Source: Chlamydiia bacterium (GTDB lineage Bacteria > Chlamydiota > Chlamydiia > Chlamydiales > FEN-1388). From it: a stretch of DNA of 45,711 nucleotides. Numbering within the stretch: position 1 is the first letter of the stretch; every line of letters starts with the position of its first letter. Positions 1-7,384 of the stretch are shown piece after piece. The stretch spans positions 1 to 45,711 of the forward strand of contig CAINFV010000089.1 in assembly GCA_903848235.1 (NCBI GenBank), in the 5' to 3' direction. A program made the position numbers and the translations under genes. The notes beneath the pieces were generated by a model, which saw only the letters and a program-made list of their open reading frames with translations, had not been told where the DNA came from and did no database searches.

Positions 1-132
1 CAGGCAGACACACTCATTATTCGTCTGACAGATGGCGCCAAAATGGAAGTCTTAAAATTAGCCATTCAGGATATTCAGCCATCGACAGAAGCTGCGGAAA
101 AGAGTGAAGCATCAACGTCTTCGCAAGGGTAG
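1..132 (+). CDS. yajC: YajC C-terminal fragment (Sec translocase accessory subunit)
   Basis: The window opens inside an open frame that ends with TAG at 130-132. The visible 43 residues contain ADTLIIRLTDGAKMEVLKLA followed by IQDI and a Ser/Glu/Ala-rich tail. This matches the last beta-rich segment of YajC, where a short cytosolic domain with a pattern like 'D-t-v-i-v-k-l-a-D-g-a-k-i-e' follows a single membrane helix. YajC associates with SecDF and the SecYEG channel in the inner membrane. The membrane segment lies outside the window, so the call rests on the C-terminal pattern. In Chlamydia the yajC homologue sits next to nqrF, as I recall; here about 15 kb separates them. Confidence 0.6.
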   Translation, partial: QADTLIIRLTDGAKMEVLKLAIQDIQPSTEAAEKSEASTSSQG

Positions 133-277
133 TCATCTCTAGGCGGAGTTTACTAGTTTTGCAGCCCCGATGTAACGGCTAGTGACCGATTTAGACAAGA
201 TGCCAGCCACGACTAAGTTTGAGGCCTGGCCAACTGGGGGGGCATTTTGTCCAAACTCCAGAGTAACGAGAGTGTGT

Positions 278-1213
278 ATGGAAAAGATGTCGAGGTTGGT
301 CAAGGCCTTTTGGGTTTTCAGCATCTTTTTTTGTATCTGCTCTTCTCTTGTAGCTGATGAGCCTGCCGCTGCCAATAATGGGACTCCAAAGAAGTATACT
401 CTGTCGATTGCGACCATCTTCAAAGATGAGGCGCCATAATTTAAGGAATGGATTGAGTACCATCGCTTGGTTGGCGTTGACCATTTTTATCTCTACAACA
501 ATGGGAGTGCTGATCATTTCAAAGAGGTGCTGCAGCCCTATGTAAATGATGGGATTGTTACATTGATTGAATGGCCTGACGTGGATCGCGAACACTGGGA
601 AAACATTGAATACGCATGGGTGTTTCACACTCAGGGACCCGCCATGGAGCATGCGTGCCGAATCGCAGCACGAGATGAGACCACGTGGTTGGCGATGATT
701 GATATTGATGAGTTCCTCGTCCCTAAAAATCAGACGAAAATTACAGAAGTCTTGCAGAAGCATAGCGATGCTCCTGGCGTCAGGGTCTGTTGGCAGATAT
801 ACGGTACCTCAGGGATACGCAAACTGCCCGAGAATGTTCTTCTTATTGAGGCATTGAACATGACAGCAGAGCCCAACCACCATCTCAATGCCATTGAGAA
901 ATCTATCGTAAAACCTGAGCTGTTTTTGTCATTTATCAAGCCTCCGCATACATGTCAGTTTCCAGATGGCGGTAGAGGGGTGTATTTGGAGAAAGGCGAG
1001 ATCCAAATCAACCACTATATCAACCGTACCATTGACTATTTCACCGAAATGAAGGTGAAGAAAAAAGAGGCTATGGACAACGTAAAGATTTCTCCTTGTT
1101 ATCTCGAATGGTGGTCGATGGTCGGAAACGATGTCCAGGATCAAGAACGGTCAATTCATCGATTTATCCCACAGCTGCGTCAGAAGCTTGGCTTTGATCC
1201 TCCGCAGGCATAG
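278..1213 (+). pseudogene. Exported GT92-like glycosyltransferase, interrupted by in-frame TAA
   Basis: A single reading frame runs from ATG 278 to TAG 1211-1213 but contains a TAA at 437-439. The first part encodes a signal peptide (residues about 4-27, MSRLVKAFWVFSIFFCICSS and then LVADEP) and YTLSIATIFKDEAP. The frame resumes directly after the stop with FKEWIEYHRLVGVDHFYLYN. This is the continuous N-terminal signature of GT92/DUF23-type transferases, where the interrupted position is usually Tyr (one change, TAT to TAA). Further family marks are WLAMIDIDEFLVP (DXD-like metal site) and CQFPDGGRGVYLEKGEIQIN with NHY. The downstream portion could restart at ATG 467 but would lose the signal peptide and first strand. 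Sequencing error or readthrough are alternatives to gene loss. Confidence 0.75.
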
Positions 1214-1233
1214 GGATAGTCGCCATCACGCAC

Positions 1234-1252
1234 AATCCCTTATGGGTAGGGA
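1234..1252. terminator. Short hairpin between convergent genes
   Basis: ATCCCT and AGGGAT form a short stem in the 39-bp gap between the GT92-like gene and the convergent GT2 gene. It lacks a clear T tract, so termination is only a possibility. Confidence 0.3.
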
Positions 1253-2119
1253 TCAGGCACTATTCACCTGTGCGACGGGAAACAGCTGATCAAGAGGCTT
1301 ATAAGGTTTCAAAGACCGGAGGTAGCGATCAGTGATCATTTGTAGTTGCCGTCGATTCGAGTCTGACAGCGGGTTCGAACGGTTGTAAATATAAAGGATG
1401 CGGTCGATATAACGAACGTGATCAGGGGATGCCATCTCAATCATTGGCAGAAAGATGGCTACATCATAAGCAATGTCAAGGAATTTCCCGCGAATCATCA
1501 CATCATCTTTGTTAATTTTGTCAAATAGCGCTGCATAGAAGGTTCTGAGCGCTGATGTCTCCCATTTCTGATAGGATCGTACGCTTGCATTCTCCAGAAC
1601 CTCTTTCGGAAGAGGCTTGCAGACCCCCCGATCACCGCCTGGATCATTTAGGTACGAGCCGTATGTCAACCATACCTTCGGGTCCTTATAGACATCGGCA
1701 AGAGTCTGAAATACTCCATCGTCCGACAGCCAATCATCACCATCTACAATTACCACAATCTTGTCAGGGTCAGCATTGTGGATGGCATTGTATAAATTCG
1801 CCATCGCCCCACAACGGCTGCCGTTGTGGACAATGGTGCATTTCTCACTCATCCCACGGCTCTTGACATACTGCTTGACGAGGGCTCCAGTGTCATCCGT
1901 GGAACAATCATCAACGTAGTATATTTTCCAATTCTGGTAGGTCTGTGAAAAGACAGACTCGAGGTTCTTCTCGTACCATTTGCAGTTATTGTAGGAGGGG
2001 ATAACAACGAAAAATTCTGGGGGAAGGGGGGGCTTTTGTTCGGCACCCAAGCACAAAGGGACGATAAAGAAAAAAAACAACAGTATTTGCCGCATAGACA
2101 ATCCAAGTATATCGTTCAT
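1253..2119 (-). CDS. Exported family 2 glycosyltransferase
   Basis: The protein has a hydrophobic leader (MRQILLFFFFIVPLCLGAEQ) followed by a GT-A family 2 domain. Visible elements are the nucleotide-binding start PEFFVVIPSYNN, the region YYVDDCSTDDTG, the metal-binding DGDDW motif in VVIVDGDDWLSD, and a C-terminal acceptor region ending without any membrane helix. I chose ATG 2119 over the TTG three bases upstream because a GAGGA ribosome site sits 7 bases before it. It lies 30 bp downstream of a paralogue at 2150-3067 on the same strand, so the two probably form an operon. The N-terminal third is nearly identical in DNA to that paralogue while the rest has diverged. Substrate is unknown. 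GT2 enzymes normally work in the cytosol, so the export signal is unusual. Confidence 0.85.
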   Translation of the reverse strand: MNDILGLSMRQILLFFFFIVPLCLGAEQKPPLPPEFFVVIPSYNNCKWYEKNLESVFSQTYQNWKIYYVDDCSTDDTGALVKQYVKSRGMSEKCTIVHNGSRCGAMANLYNAIHNADPDKIVVIVDGDDWLSDDGVFQTLADVYKDPKVWLTYGSYLNDPGGDRGVCKPLPKEVLENASVRSYQKWETSALRTFYAALFDKINKDDVMIRGKFLDIAYDVAIFLPMIEMASPDHVRYIDRILYIYNRSNPLSDSNRRQLQMITDRYLRSLKPYKPLDQLFPVAQVNSA

Positions 2120-2149
2120 CAAACAATCCTCGACGATTCTCCCATTTAA

Positions 2150-3067
2150 TTAGCCTGGGAGATAGGTAATAACGTGGTTTTTCAGGTCCTTAGGTTCCGA
2201 GTCCTCGGCATCGCTATTTTTCTCAGTCGCAAATAGATCGACGATGGGATCGTATGGCGGTAATCCTCGAATATATTTTTCAACTTCAATTTCTTGCTCC
2301 CTGCGGTTTCTAAACTCATTCAGAGGATTGGAGACGTTATAGATATACAGTATTTTCTCGATGAAATGAGTATGTCCTAAAGATGCCATCTCGAGGATTG
2401 GAAACATAAATCCTTGATCAGAGGAAACAGGAAAAAACTCCCCTTTGTATAAGAGGTCTTCTTTTTTGATTGATAAGAAGAGCTTCGCATAAAACGTTCT
2501 CAAGGCGGAGGTGACCCAATGATACTGCCGATACAATCGTCCTTTTTCAATTTCTTTCGGAAGGAGAGCACATGTACCGCCGCGTCGTCCATCTGGCCAC
2601 CACTGATGAGAGCCGTAGGTTAGCCAAATGTTAGGATCTGCATACGCCTGAACTAGGGTTGCAAGGACAGTCTCGTCTGCGAGCCAGTCATCGCCATCAA
2701 GATCGACAACAACAGACGTAGGGGCGGCCTGATGGATGGCATAGTATAAATTTGCCATCGCTCCACGCCGTTCACTATTATGGACAATGGTGCATTTCTC
2801 ACTCATTCCATGGCTCTTGACATAGTGCTCGACGAGAGTTCCAGTGCCATCCGTGGAACAATCATCAACGTAGTATATTTTCCAATTCTGGTAGGTCTGT
2901 GAAAAGACAGACTCGAGGTTCTTCTCATACCATTTGCAGTTATTGTAGGAGGGGATAACAACGAAAAATTCAGGAGGCTTTCGCGGAGCATCTGCAGAGA
3001 GCAAAAAAGAGGACATACAGAGCCACAGAGCTAGAGAACCTCTGAAAATCCGTAGAAACCACGTCAT
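2150..3067 (-). CDS. Exported family 2 glycosyltransferase (tandem paralogue)
   Basis: The N-terminus MTWFLRIFRGSLALWLCMSS with FLLSADAPRKP is a typical Sec signal peptide with a likely cleavage near ADA. The GT2 domain follows: FFVVIPSYNNCKWYEKNLES, YYVDDCSTDGTG, and the DXD site VVVDLDGDDWLAD. The C-terminal part shares LRTFYAKLF, P-I/M-LEMAS and ILYIYNVSNPL with both other GT2 proteins of the island. The tail (residues about 280-305, rich in E, D and K) is specific to this copy. A start ATG at 3067 is preceded by GGATGTG. A 7-bp-arm palindrome at 3097-3115 lies just upstream and could be an operator for this two-gene unit. Confidence 0.85.
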   Translation of the reverse strand: MTWFLRIFRGSLALWLCMSSFLLSADAPRKPPEFFVVIPSYNNCKWYEKNLESVFSQTYQNWKIYYVDDCSTDGTGTLVEHYVKSHGMSEKCTIVHNSERRGAMANLYYAIHQAAPTSVVVDLDGDDWLADETVLATLVQAYADPNIWLTYGSHQWWPDGRRGGTCALLPKEIEKGRLYRQYHWVTSALRTFYAKLFLSIKKEDLLYKGEFFPVSSDQGFMFPILEMASLGHTHFIEKILYIYNVSNPLNEFRNRREQEIEVEKYIRGLPPYDPIVDLFATEKNSDAEDSEPKDLKNHVITYLPG

Positions 3068-3096
3068 GAAAACACATCCTTATGCTAGGTGATGGA

Positions 3097-3115
3097 TACT
3101 ATTGCACGAATAGTA
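3097..3115. promoter_or_regulatory. Palindrome upstream of the GT2 pair
   Basis: TACTATT-GCACG-AATAGTA is a perfect inverted repeat with 7-base arms, located 30 bp upstream of the start of the minus-strand GT2 gene and in the divergent gap before the plus-strand propeller gene. It could be an operator; no regulator is identified. Confidence 0.4.
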
Positions 3116-3240
3116 GTAGAGGAAACAGGAGGCTTTCGTCAACATGTTTTTTGCTTGACGCGAAGGATCTCCAAAAATAAGAATGCATTGCCCCAAAAGC
3201 CCCTATTCATGGGGAAAATGCGGGCGTGCAGAAATACCGA

Positions 3241-3254
3241 TTCTTGAACAAGAA
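3241..3254. promoter_or_regulatory. 14-bp palindrome, site 1
   Basis: TTCTTGAACAAGAA is a perfect palindrome 21 bp upstream of the chosen GTG start of the propeller gene at 3276. The same sequence and its flank GAGGTATA recur upstream of two other accessory genes (8549-8562 and 31357-31370). Confidence 0.5.
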
Positions 3255-3275
3255 GAGGTATATCTTGGAGGCTTT

Positions 3276-4457
3276 GTGTACAGACTCAGTTCTATCAAAA
3301 AATGGTCGTTCGTCATCCTGTTTTTCACAGGTTTTTTTCTATCGATGGAGATGCTCAGATGCTCGGAGCATATCGGAGTAGCAGCAATATCAGCAGGCAT
3401 AGACGAACAGCCTCTTGAAAAGGGGGTGAAAAAGGACATCCATTTTTCGTCGATACGCGAACTGAGCGGTATCCCTTTTGCCAGCAAGGACGGGATCGTA
3501 TTAAATTATAAGCGCTTGAAAATCTCGGATGTCGATCAAGCGTACAACCCATCGATCGTGGCGATGCCAAATGGATATCTTCTTGCCTTTCGGAATGATA
3601 GGGGCATTGGGTTGGAGAGAAAGTCGTGTCTCTCGGCAGCACGATTAGACTCTCGTTTTCGGCAGTATGGAAAAACAGTTTTTTTCCATACAGACAACCC
3701 TATTTCAGAAGATCCTCGCTGTTTGTCTGTCAACGGGCAGCTCTTCTTGCTGTATTGCCATGTCTTCGCCTGGTACCCATATACAACGAGTATGGCGATG
3801 GTACAAGTAGATCCGGAGAAGCTGACCCTCTCTGGGGATGTGGATCTTCGATATCGAGAGCAGAAAATCGAAAAGAACTGGGTTCCCTTTGTCTACTCCG
3901 ATCAGTCAGGATCGGATGTCTATTTTGTATATTCTGCGAATCCTTTTAAAATCCTCCGGCTTTCCAGGAGAGGGGATGGGGGAATCGAGGAGCCGTTCCC
4001 TCAATCAGAAAAAAGAGATTTTCTGTGGGAATCCCGATGGGGAAAAATTTGCGGGGGAACGCCAGCGGTTGAGGTGAATGGCGAATATTTGACCTTTTTC
4101 CATAGTTCCTTTTGGTCACATGGAGTTCGATGGTATGTTATGGGAGTTTATACTTTTGATAATAAGCCGCCTTTTGAGATTAAACGAATATCTAGATATC
4201 CGATTCTATTCAAGAAGATGTATAATACACCTATTCATCCAGATGTATGGTTTCGCCCCCGGAAGGAATTTCGTGTTGTCTTCCCTGGTGGTTTTATAGA
4301 GGCAAAGAACAACGGGAAGGACGTTCTGCATCTGGTTTATGGGGAAAATGATAGCGGACTGTGCGTGCTGACCCTGGATAAGGATCGATTGTTGAATAGT
4401 CTCCAGAATATAGAGGCAGGGATTACTACGTGTCGGCTAGGTGTGTGTCCTGAGTGA
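3276..4457 (+). CDS. Exported GH130/GT108-like five-bladed propeller protein
   Basis: After a signal peptide (IKKWSFVILFFTGFFLSMEM, residues about 7-26) the protein shows a repeating blade pattern: YNPSIVAMPNGYLLAFRND, SEDPRCLSVNGQLFLLY, NWVPFVYSDQSG, GGTPAVEVNGEYLTFFHSSF, VVFPGGFIE and a final HLVYGENDSGLCVLTLDKDR. This layout resembles GH130 mannoside phosphorylases and the related GT108 mannosyltransferase/phosphorylases. The family assignment is from pattern only and the catalytic Asp cannot be fixed. The open frame extends upstream to 3183, but GTG 3276 has a GGAGG site and leaves a clean signal peptide. The stop overlaps or nearly touches the next gene (GT32), implying a shared transcript. 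Confidence 0.6.
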   Translation: MYRLSSIKKWSFVILFFTGFFLSMEMLRCSEHIGVAAISAGIDEQPLEKGVKKDIHFSSIRELSGIPFASKDGIVLNYKRLKISDVDQAYNPSIVAMPNGYLLAFRNDRGIGLERKSCLSAARLDSRFRQYGKTVFFHTDNPISEDPRCLSVNGQLFLLYCHVFAWYPYTTSMAMVQVDPEKLTLSGDVDLRYREQKIEKNWVPFVYSDQSGSDVYFVYSANPFKILRLSRRGDGGIEEPFPQSEKRDFLWESRWGKICGGTPAVEVNGEYLTFFHSSFWSHGVRWYVMGVYTFDNKPPFEIKRISRYPILFKKMYNTPIHPDVWFRPRKEFRVVFPGGFIEAKNNGKDVLHLVYGENDSGLCVLTLDKDRLLNSLQNIEAGITTCRLGVCPE

Positions 4458-4483
4458 AATTGAGCGTTGAGGATTTTTTGAAT

Positions 4484-5458
4484 ATGCCTAGAAAGTTGTC
4501 AGGCCTTTTTCTCATCGTCTGTACGCTAGTAGCGATGTATGCTCATGAAGAGCTGAACGGCGGTCAGCGAGGCCCTTTGTCATTCAATGAGCTGATGATG
4601 CAGCCGCACGAGCCCCTTTCATCAACAGATGCTGAGGAATTGAAGGGGATAGAGAGAGATTACAACAGAGATATAGACTATCTCTGTGCCACCTCGATTC
4701 ACACCGTTCCAAAGATCATCCATTTTATCTGGATCGGCCCTCGCGCGTTTCCGAAAAACTCTATTGACAATCTCAAATCCTGGAAACAGTATCATCCTCA
4801 TTGGAAATTCTATTTTTGGACTGATTCAAAAGACCGCCCGCTTCCCATGTCTGGTATGGAAAGAAGGCTTATCCAGGAATATGACTTCGGCCCTGTGGCT
4901 AGGATGATGGAGTCATCAGATAACTGGGGGGAGAAAGCGGATCTTATCAGATATACGATTCTCTATAATGAGGGCGGCATTTATTCCGACCATGATGTAG
5001 AAGCCCTTCGCTCTCTAGCTCCGATAGCCAAAAGCTACGATTTTGTCGTAGGTCTTGAATGGTATAACTACCATCTTGGGATGGATAGCTGCGTGAGCCC
5101 ATGCAATGCCATCATTATTTCTCGTCCGAACCACCCTATCATGAAAGAGACGATCGCTCGAATTGCTCAAACGTGGGATGAAGTAGGCCGTAGATTTCCA
5201 GGCAAAGACCCTTCAAGTGTTCTCCAACGGGTGATAGGACGCACGTTTGACAGTATGGCGGTCTCTGTGAAGAAGTTTCGAAATCGCCCAGGCTACCGCG
5301 ATATCATTCTCCCAAACAGCTACTTCTACCCATTTCCAGCTTTTGACAAACCAACGACAGAGACGCTGCGAAAGGCAGGATATGTCTTTGCCATTCACAA
5401 GTTCGGGGGGACATGGAAGGAGTGGAATGGAGAGGTTTCGGTTGTCACTATGGAGTAA
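4484..5458 (+). CDS. Exported GT32-type glycosyltransferase
   Basis: The protein begins with a signal peptide (MPRKLSGLFLIVCTLVAMYA) and contains the GT32 'glycosyltransferase sugar-binding DXD' core: VPKIIHFIWIGPRAFP, then WKQYHPHWKFYFWTD, then NWGEKADLIRYTILYNEGGI followed by YSDHD, where D-H-D is the DXD metal site. Relatives include bacterial capsule and toxin transferases and eukaryotic Golgi Och1-like enzymes. The frame also has a GTG at 4454 overlapping the previous stop (GTGA), which would give translational coupling. I prefer ATG 4484 because a GAGGA lies upstream and the leader peptide is cleaner. The end of the gene faces the minus-strand GT32 gene, with a hairpin between them. Confidence 0.85.
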   Translation: MPRKLSGLFLIVCTLVAMYAHEELNGGQRGPLSFNELMMQPHEPLSSTDAEELKGIERDYNRDIDYLCATSIHTVPKIIHFIWIGPRAFPKNSIDNLKSWKQYHPHWKFYFWTDSKDRPLPMSGMERRLIQEYDFGPVARMMESSDNWGEKADLIRYTILYNEGGIYSDHDVEALRSLAPIAKSYDFVVGLEWYNYHLGMDSCVSPCNAIIISRPNHPIMKETIARIAQTWDEVGRRFPGKDPSSVLQRVIGRTFDSMAVSVKKFRNRPGYRDIILPNSYFYPFPAFDKPTTETLRKAGYVFAIHKFGGTWKEWNGEVSVVTME

Positions 5459-5468
5459 TGCGAAAATA

Positions 5469-5502
5469 GGGTAGGCGAAGAGCTGTCTTCTTCTTCCTAC
5501 CC
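5469..5502. terminator. Hairpin between convergent GT32 genes
   Basis: GGGTAGG and CCTACCC form a stem with an additional GAAGA/TCTTC pairing inside. It sits in the 67-bp gap between convergent genes ending at 5458 and 5526 and could serve both, though no strong T tract follows. Confidence 0.45.
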
Positions 5503-5525
5503 AGACAATTGTGAGTGGCGTTTTT

Positions 5526-6476
5526 CTATCGCCAAGCACCGTCACACCCATGGACTGAATAGATATACCCAGCCTTTTCAAGCTTTTTGACAAATTCCTT
5601 TTCAAAGGCAAGGTTTGGATAGAAATAGGCAACAGGCAAGATGATATCGCGATTCTCGCCGGTGTTGTAGAGCAGCATCGATGCCTTGGCAAAGCTGTCA
5701 AAGGTGCGATAGATCACACGTTTCCAGGCTTGATGAGGAGGGTAGTCTGGCACTGTATCCCAGCGCTCTTTAGCCAGTAACCAGCTTTTCTGCATGATGG
5801 GGTGGCGCGGTTTGCAGAGGAACAGTCCGATGGCAGGAGTGATATACGTGTCGATGCCATCGTGGTATTGCATCCGCTCACAGGCGGCAACATAGTCAAA
5901 GTGGTCGGCAAACGATTCAAATGATCGAAGGCACGTAGCGTCGTGGTCGAAATAGAGCCCGCCCTCTTTGTACATAATGACAAAGCGTAATAAATCGGAT
6001 TTCTCTCCGTAATTGGTAGACCTCGTATACAGGTCGAAAATAGGAAGAAAATAGTCTTTTGTTACCAGGCGCTGTACCATTCCAGGAATTGGCGGTTGCC
6101 GATCTGGTGAGTCAGTCCAAAAATTCATGATCCAGTCTGGATGATACTTTCGGAATGAGCGCACGTTCTCTATTGATTCCTCTGGAAACAAACGAGGACC
6201 TATCCAAATCAGATGCATTTGATGGGGAATATGATAGAGGGGGTCTTTCTTGAGAAACGGGATGTTCTTGGTGTAAGCATCGCCTAGCACCCGTAGATCA
6301 TCGCGATCAGCCGGGCGAAGATGGCGGGGCCGCGATATTGCCTGCTTGCAATCTCCCATTAACTTTTCGAAAAGCGATTTTGTTTGTTTGACATGCTGTT
6401 CTGCACTGCCCAGTGGAGCCAACAGAATGAAACAACAACTGAGCACAGAGAGAGCGAAAACTCTAGGCCACTTCAT
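5526..6476 (-). CDS. Exported GT32-type glycosyltransferase
   Basis: A signal peptide (MKWPRVFALSVLSCCFILLA then PLGSAEQ) precedes the GT32 core: IPHQMHLIWIGPRLFPEESI, YHPDWIMNFWTDSPDR, NYGEKSDLLRFVIMYKEGGL and YFDHD, with D-H-D as the metal-binding motif. The C-terminal region (DIILPVAYFYPNLAFEKEF) matches the plus-strand neighbour at 4484-5458 (DIILPNSYFYPFPAFDK), so these two are paralogues that now point toward each other. I chose ATG 6476 rather than 6482 because the GGAG site is 8 bases from it but only 2 from the upstream ATG. It is the last gene of a three-gene minus-strand unit (8292 to 5526). Confidence 0.85.
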   Translation of the reverse strand: MKWPRVFALSVLSCCFILLAPLGSAEQHVKQTKSLFEKLMGDCKQAISRPRHLRPADRDDLRVLGDAYTKNIPFLKKDPLYHIPHQMHLIWIGPRLFPEESIENVRSFRKYHPDWIMNFWTDSPDRQPPIPGMVQRLVTKDYFLPIFDLYTRSTNYGEKSDLLRFVIMYKEGGLYFDHDATCLRSFESFADHFDYVAACERMQYHDGIDTYITPAIGLFLCKPRHPIMQKSWLLAKERWDTVPDYPPHQAWKRVIYRTFDSFAKASMLLYNTGENRDIILPVAYFYPNLAFEKEFVKKLEKAGYIYSVHGCDGAWR

Positions 6477-6499
6477 GATCATATCTCCAATTTAAAATA

Positions 6500-7384
6500 T
6501 CAATTGACATTCCAGCTTGATTTCCAATAGTGGATAGCAAACGCCCCGGGATAGGCGAATTCATTTTTTATATCGTCGGTGTTTGAATACAAAGCATGGA
6601 AGGTTTCTGGAAAGGGGTAGAAGAAAAACGTTGGAAATGCAACGACAACACCATGTCTCTTTTTCAATGTAGTGTCCGCTAAAGATCTCATGAAGCATTT
6701 TGTCAAGAAATAGGGGCCTGTGGCATTCACAATTCTCCATCGAGATTGGTCGCCGTTCCCCACTTTGATCGAATTGACGCAGCGCTTCATAATTGGGTGG
6801 TGGGGACGGCATCCGATAAGTCCGTTATACACCATCGGCCAGCGCCCGTAGGCAATACCTGTATAAAAATCACAGGTGGCATGCAGCTCATCAAAACGAC
6901 GAAGGCATTCGAAATCTGCAGCATCGGCATAGAGCCCTCCATACCTATAGAGGATCTCATAGCGAAAGATATCGGACTTCTCACCCCAGTTGTTGGACTT
7001 CTCATATGCAGCACGGTTTTTGAGGCCAAACGATGGTAGATCTGCATCTGTCCAGAGCTTGACTTCCCAATCAGGATGTGTTTTTTTCCAGCTCTCGACC
7101 ATCTTCCTACTGAAATCTGGGATCGGTGTCCCCAGCCAGATGAGATGGATTTTATGAGGAATTCTCGGAATGGCGTCTTTGAGGAGGAGGTCTTTTTGGT
7201 TTTCGTAGTTCGTAAAAAGGCGTTCAAACAGCCGCCAGCCTTTTGAATGTCGTGCCGTTTGATGTTCAGGACTGTGGTCTTGTTTCATCAACTGCCAGAA
7301 GGGGCTCTCAGGGAAAGCCTCTCCAAGAAGAGAGAATGAACAGCAGAAGAAAAGGACTACACATTTCAGAACACTTTTTATCAT
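6500..7384 (-). CDS. Exported GT32-type glycosyltransferase with altered DXD motif
   Basis: The leader MIKSVLKCVVLFFCCSFSLL is a signal peptide. The GT32 core is clear: RIPHKIHLIWLGTPIPDFS, WKKTHPDWEVKLWTDAD, NNWGEKSDIFRYEILYRYGG then LYADAADFECLRRF. In the family the last part normally reads Y-x-D-x-D-x-E-C-L; here there is one extra Ala, giving D-A-A-D. The gene begins inside the end of the GT2 gene at 7381 (ATGA overlap), so translation is coupled. It ends 23 bp before the start of the next GT32 gene. No C-terminal membrane segment is visible. Activity is uncertain because of the changed metal motif. Confidence 0.8.
   Translation of the reverse strand: MIKSVLKCVVLFFCCSFSLLGEAFPESPFWQLMKQDHSPEHQTARHSKGWRLFERLFTNYENQKDLLLKDAIPRIPHKIHLIWLGTPIPDFSRKMVESWKKTHPDWEVKLWTDADLPSFGLKNRAAYEKSNNWGEKSDIFRYEILYRYGGLYADAADFECLRRFDELHATCDFYTGIAYGRWPMVYNGLIGCRPHHPIMKRCVNSIKVGNGDQSRWRIVNATGPYFLTKCFMRSLADTTLKKRHGVVVAFPTFFFYPFPETFHALYSNTDDIKNEFAYPGAFAIHYWKSSWNVN

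Noticed and set aside
191-763. 190-residue minus-strand open frame
   Set aside because: It covers the GT92-like gene, whose motifs are continuous on the plus strand.
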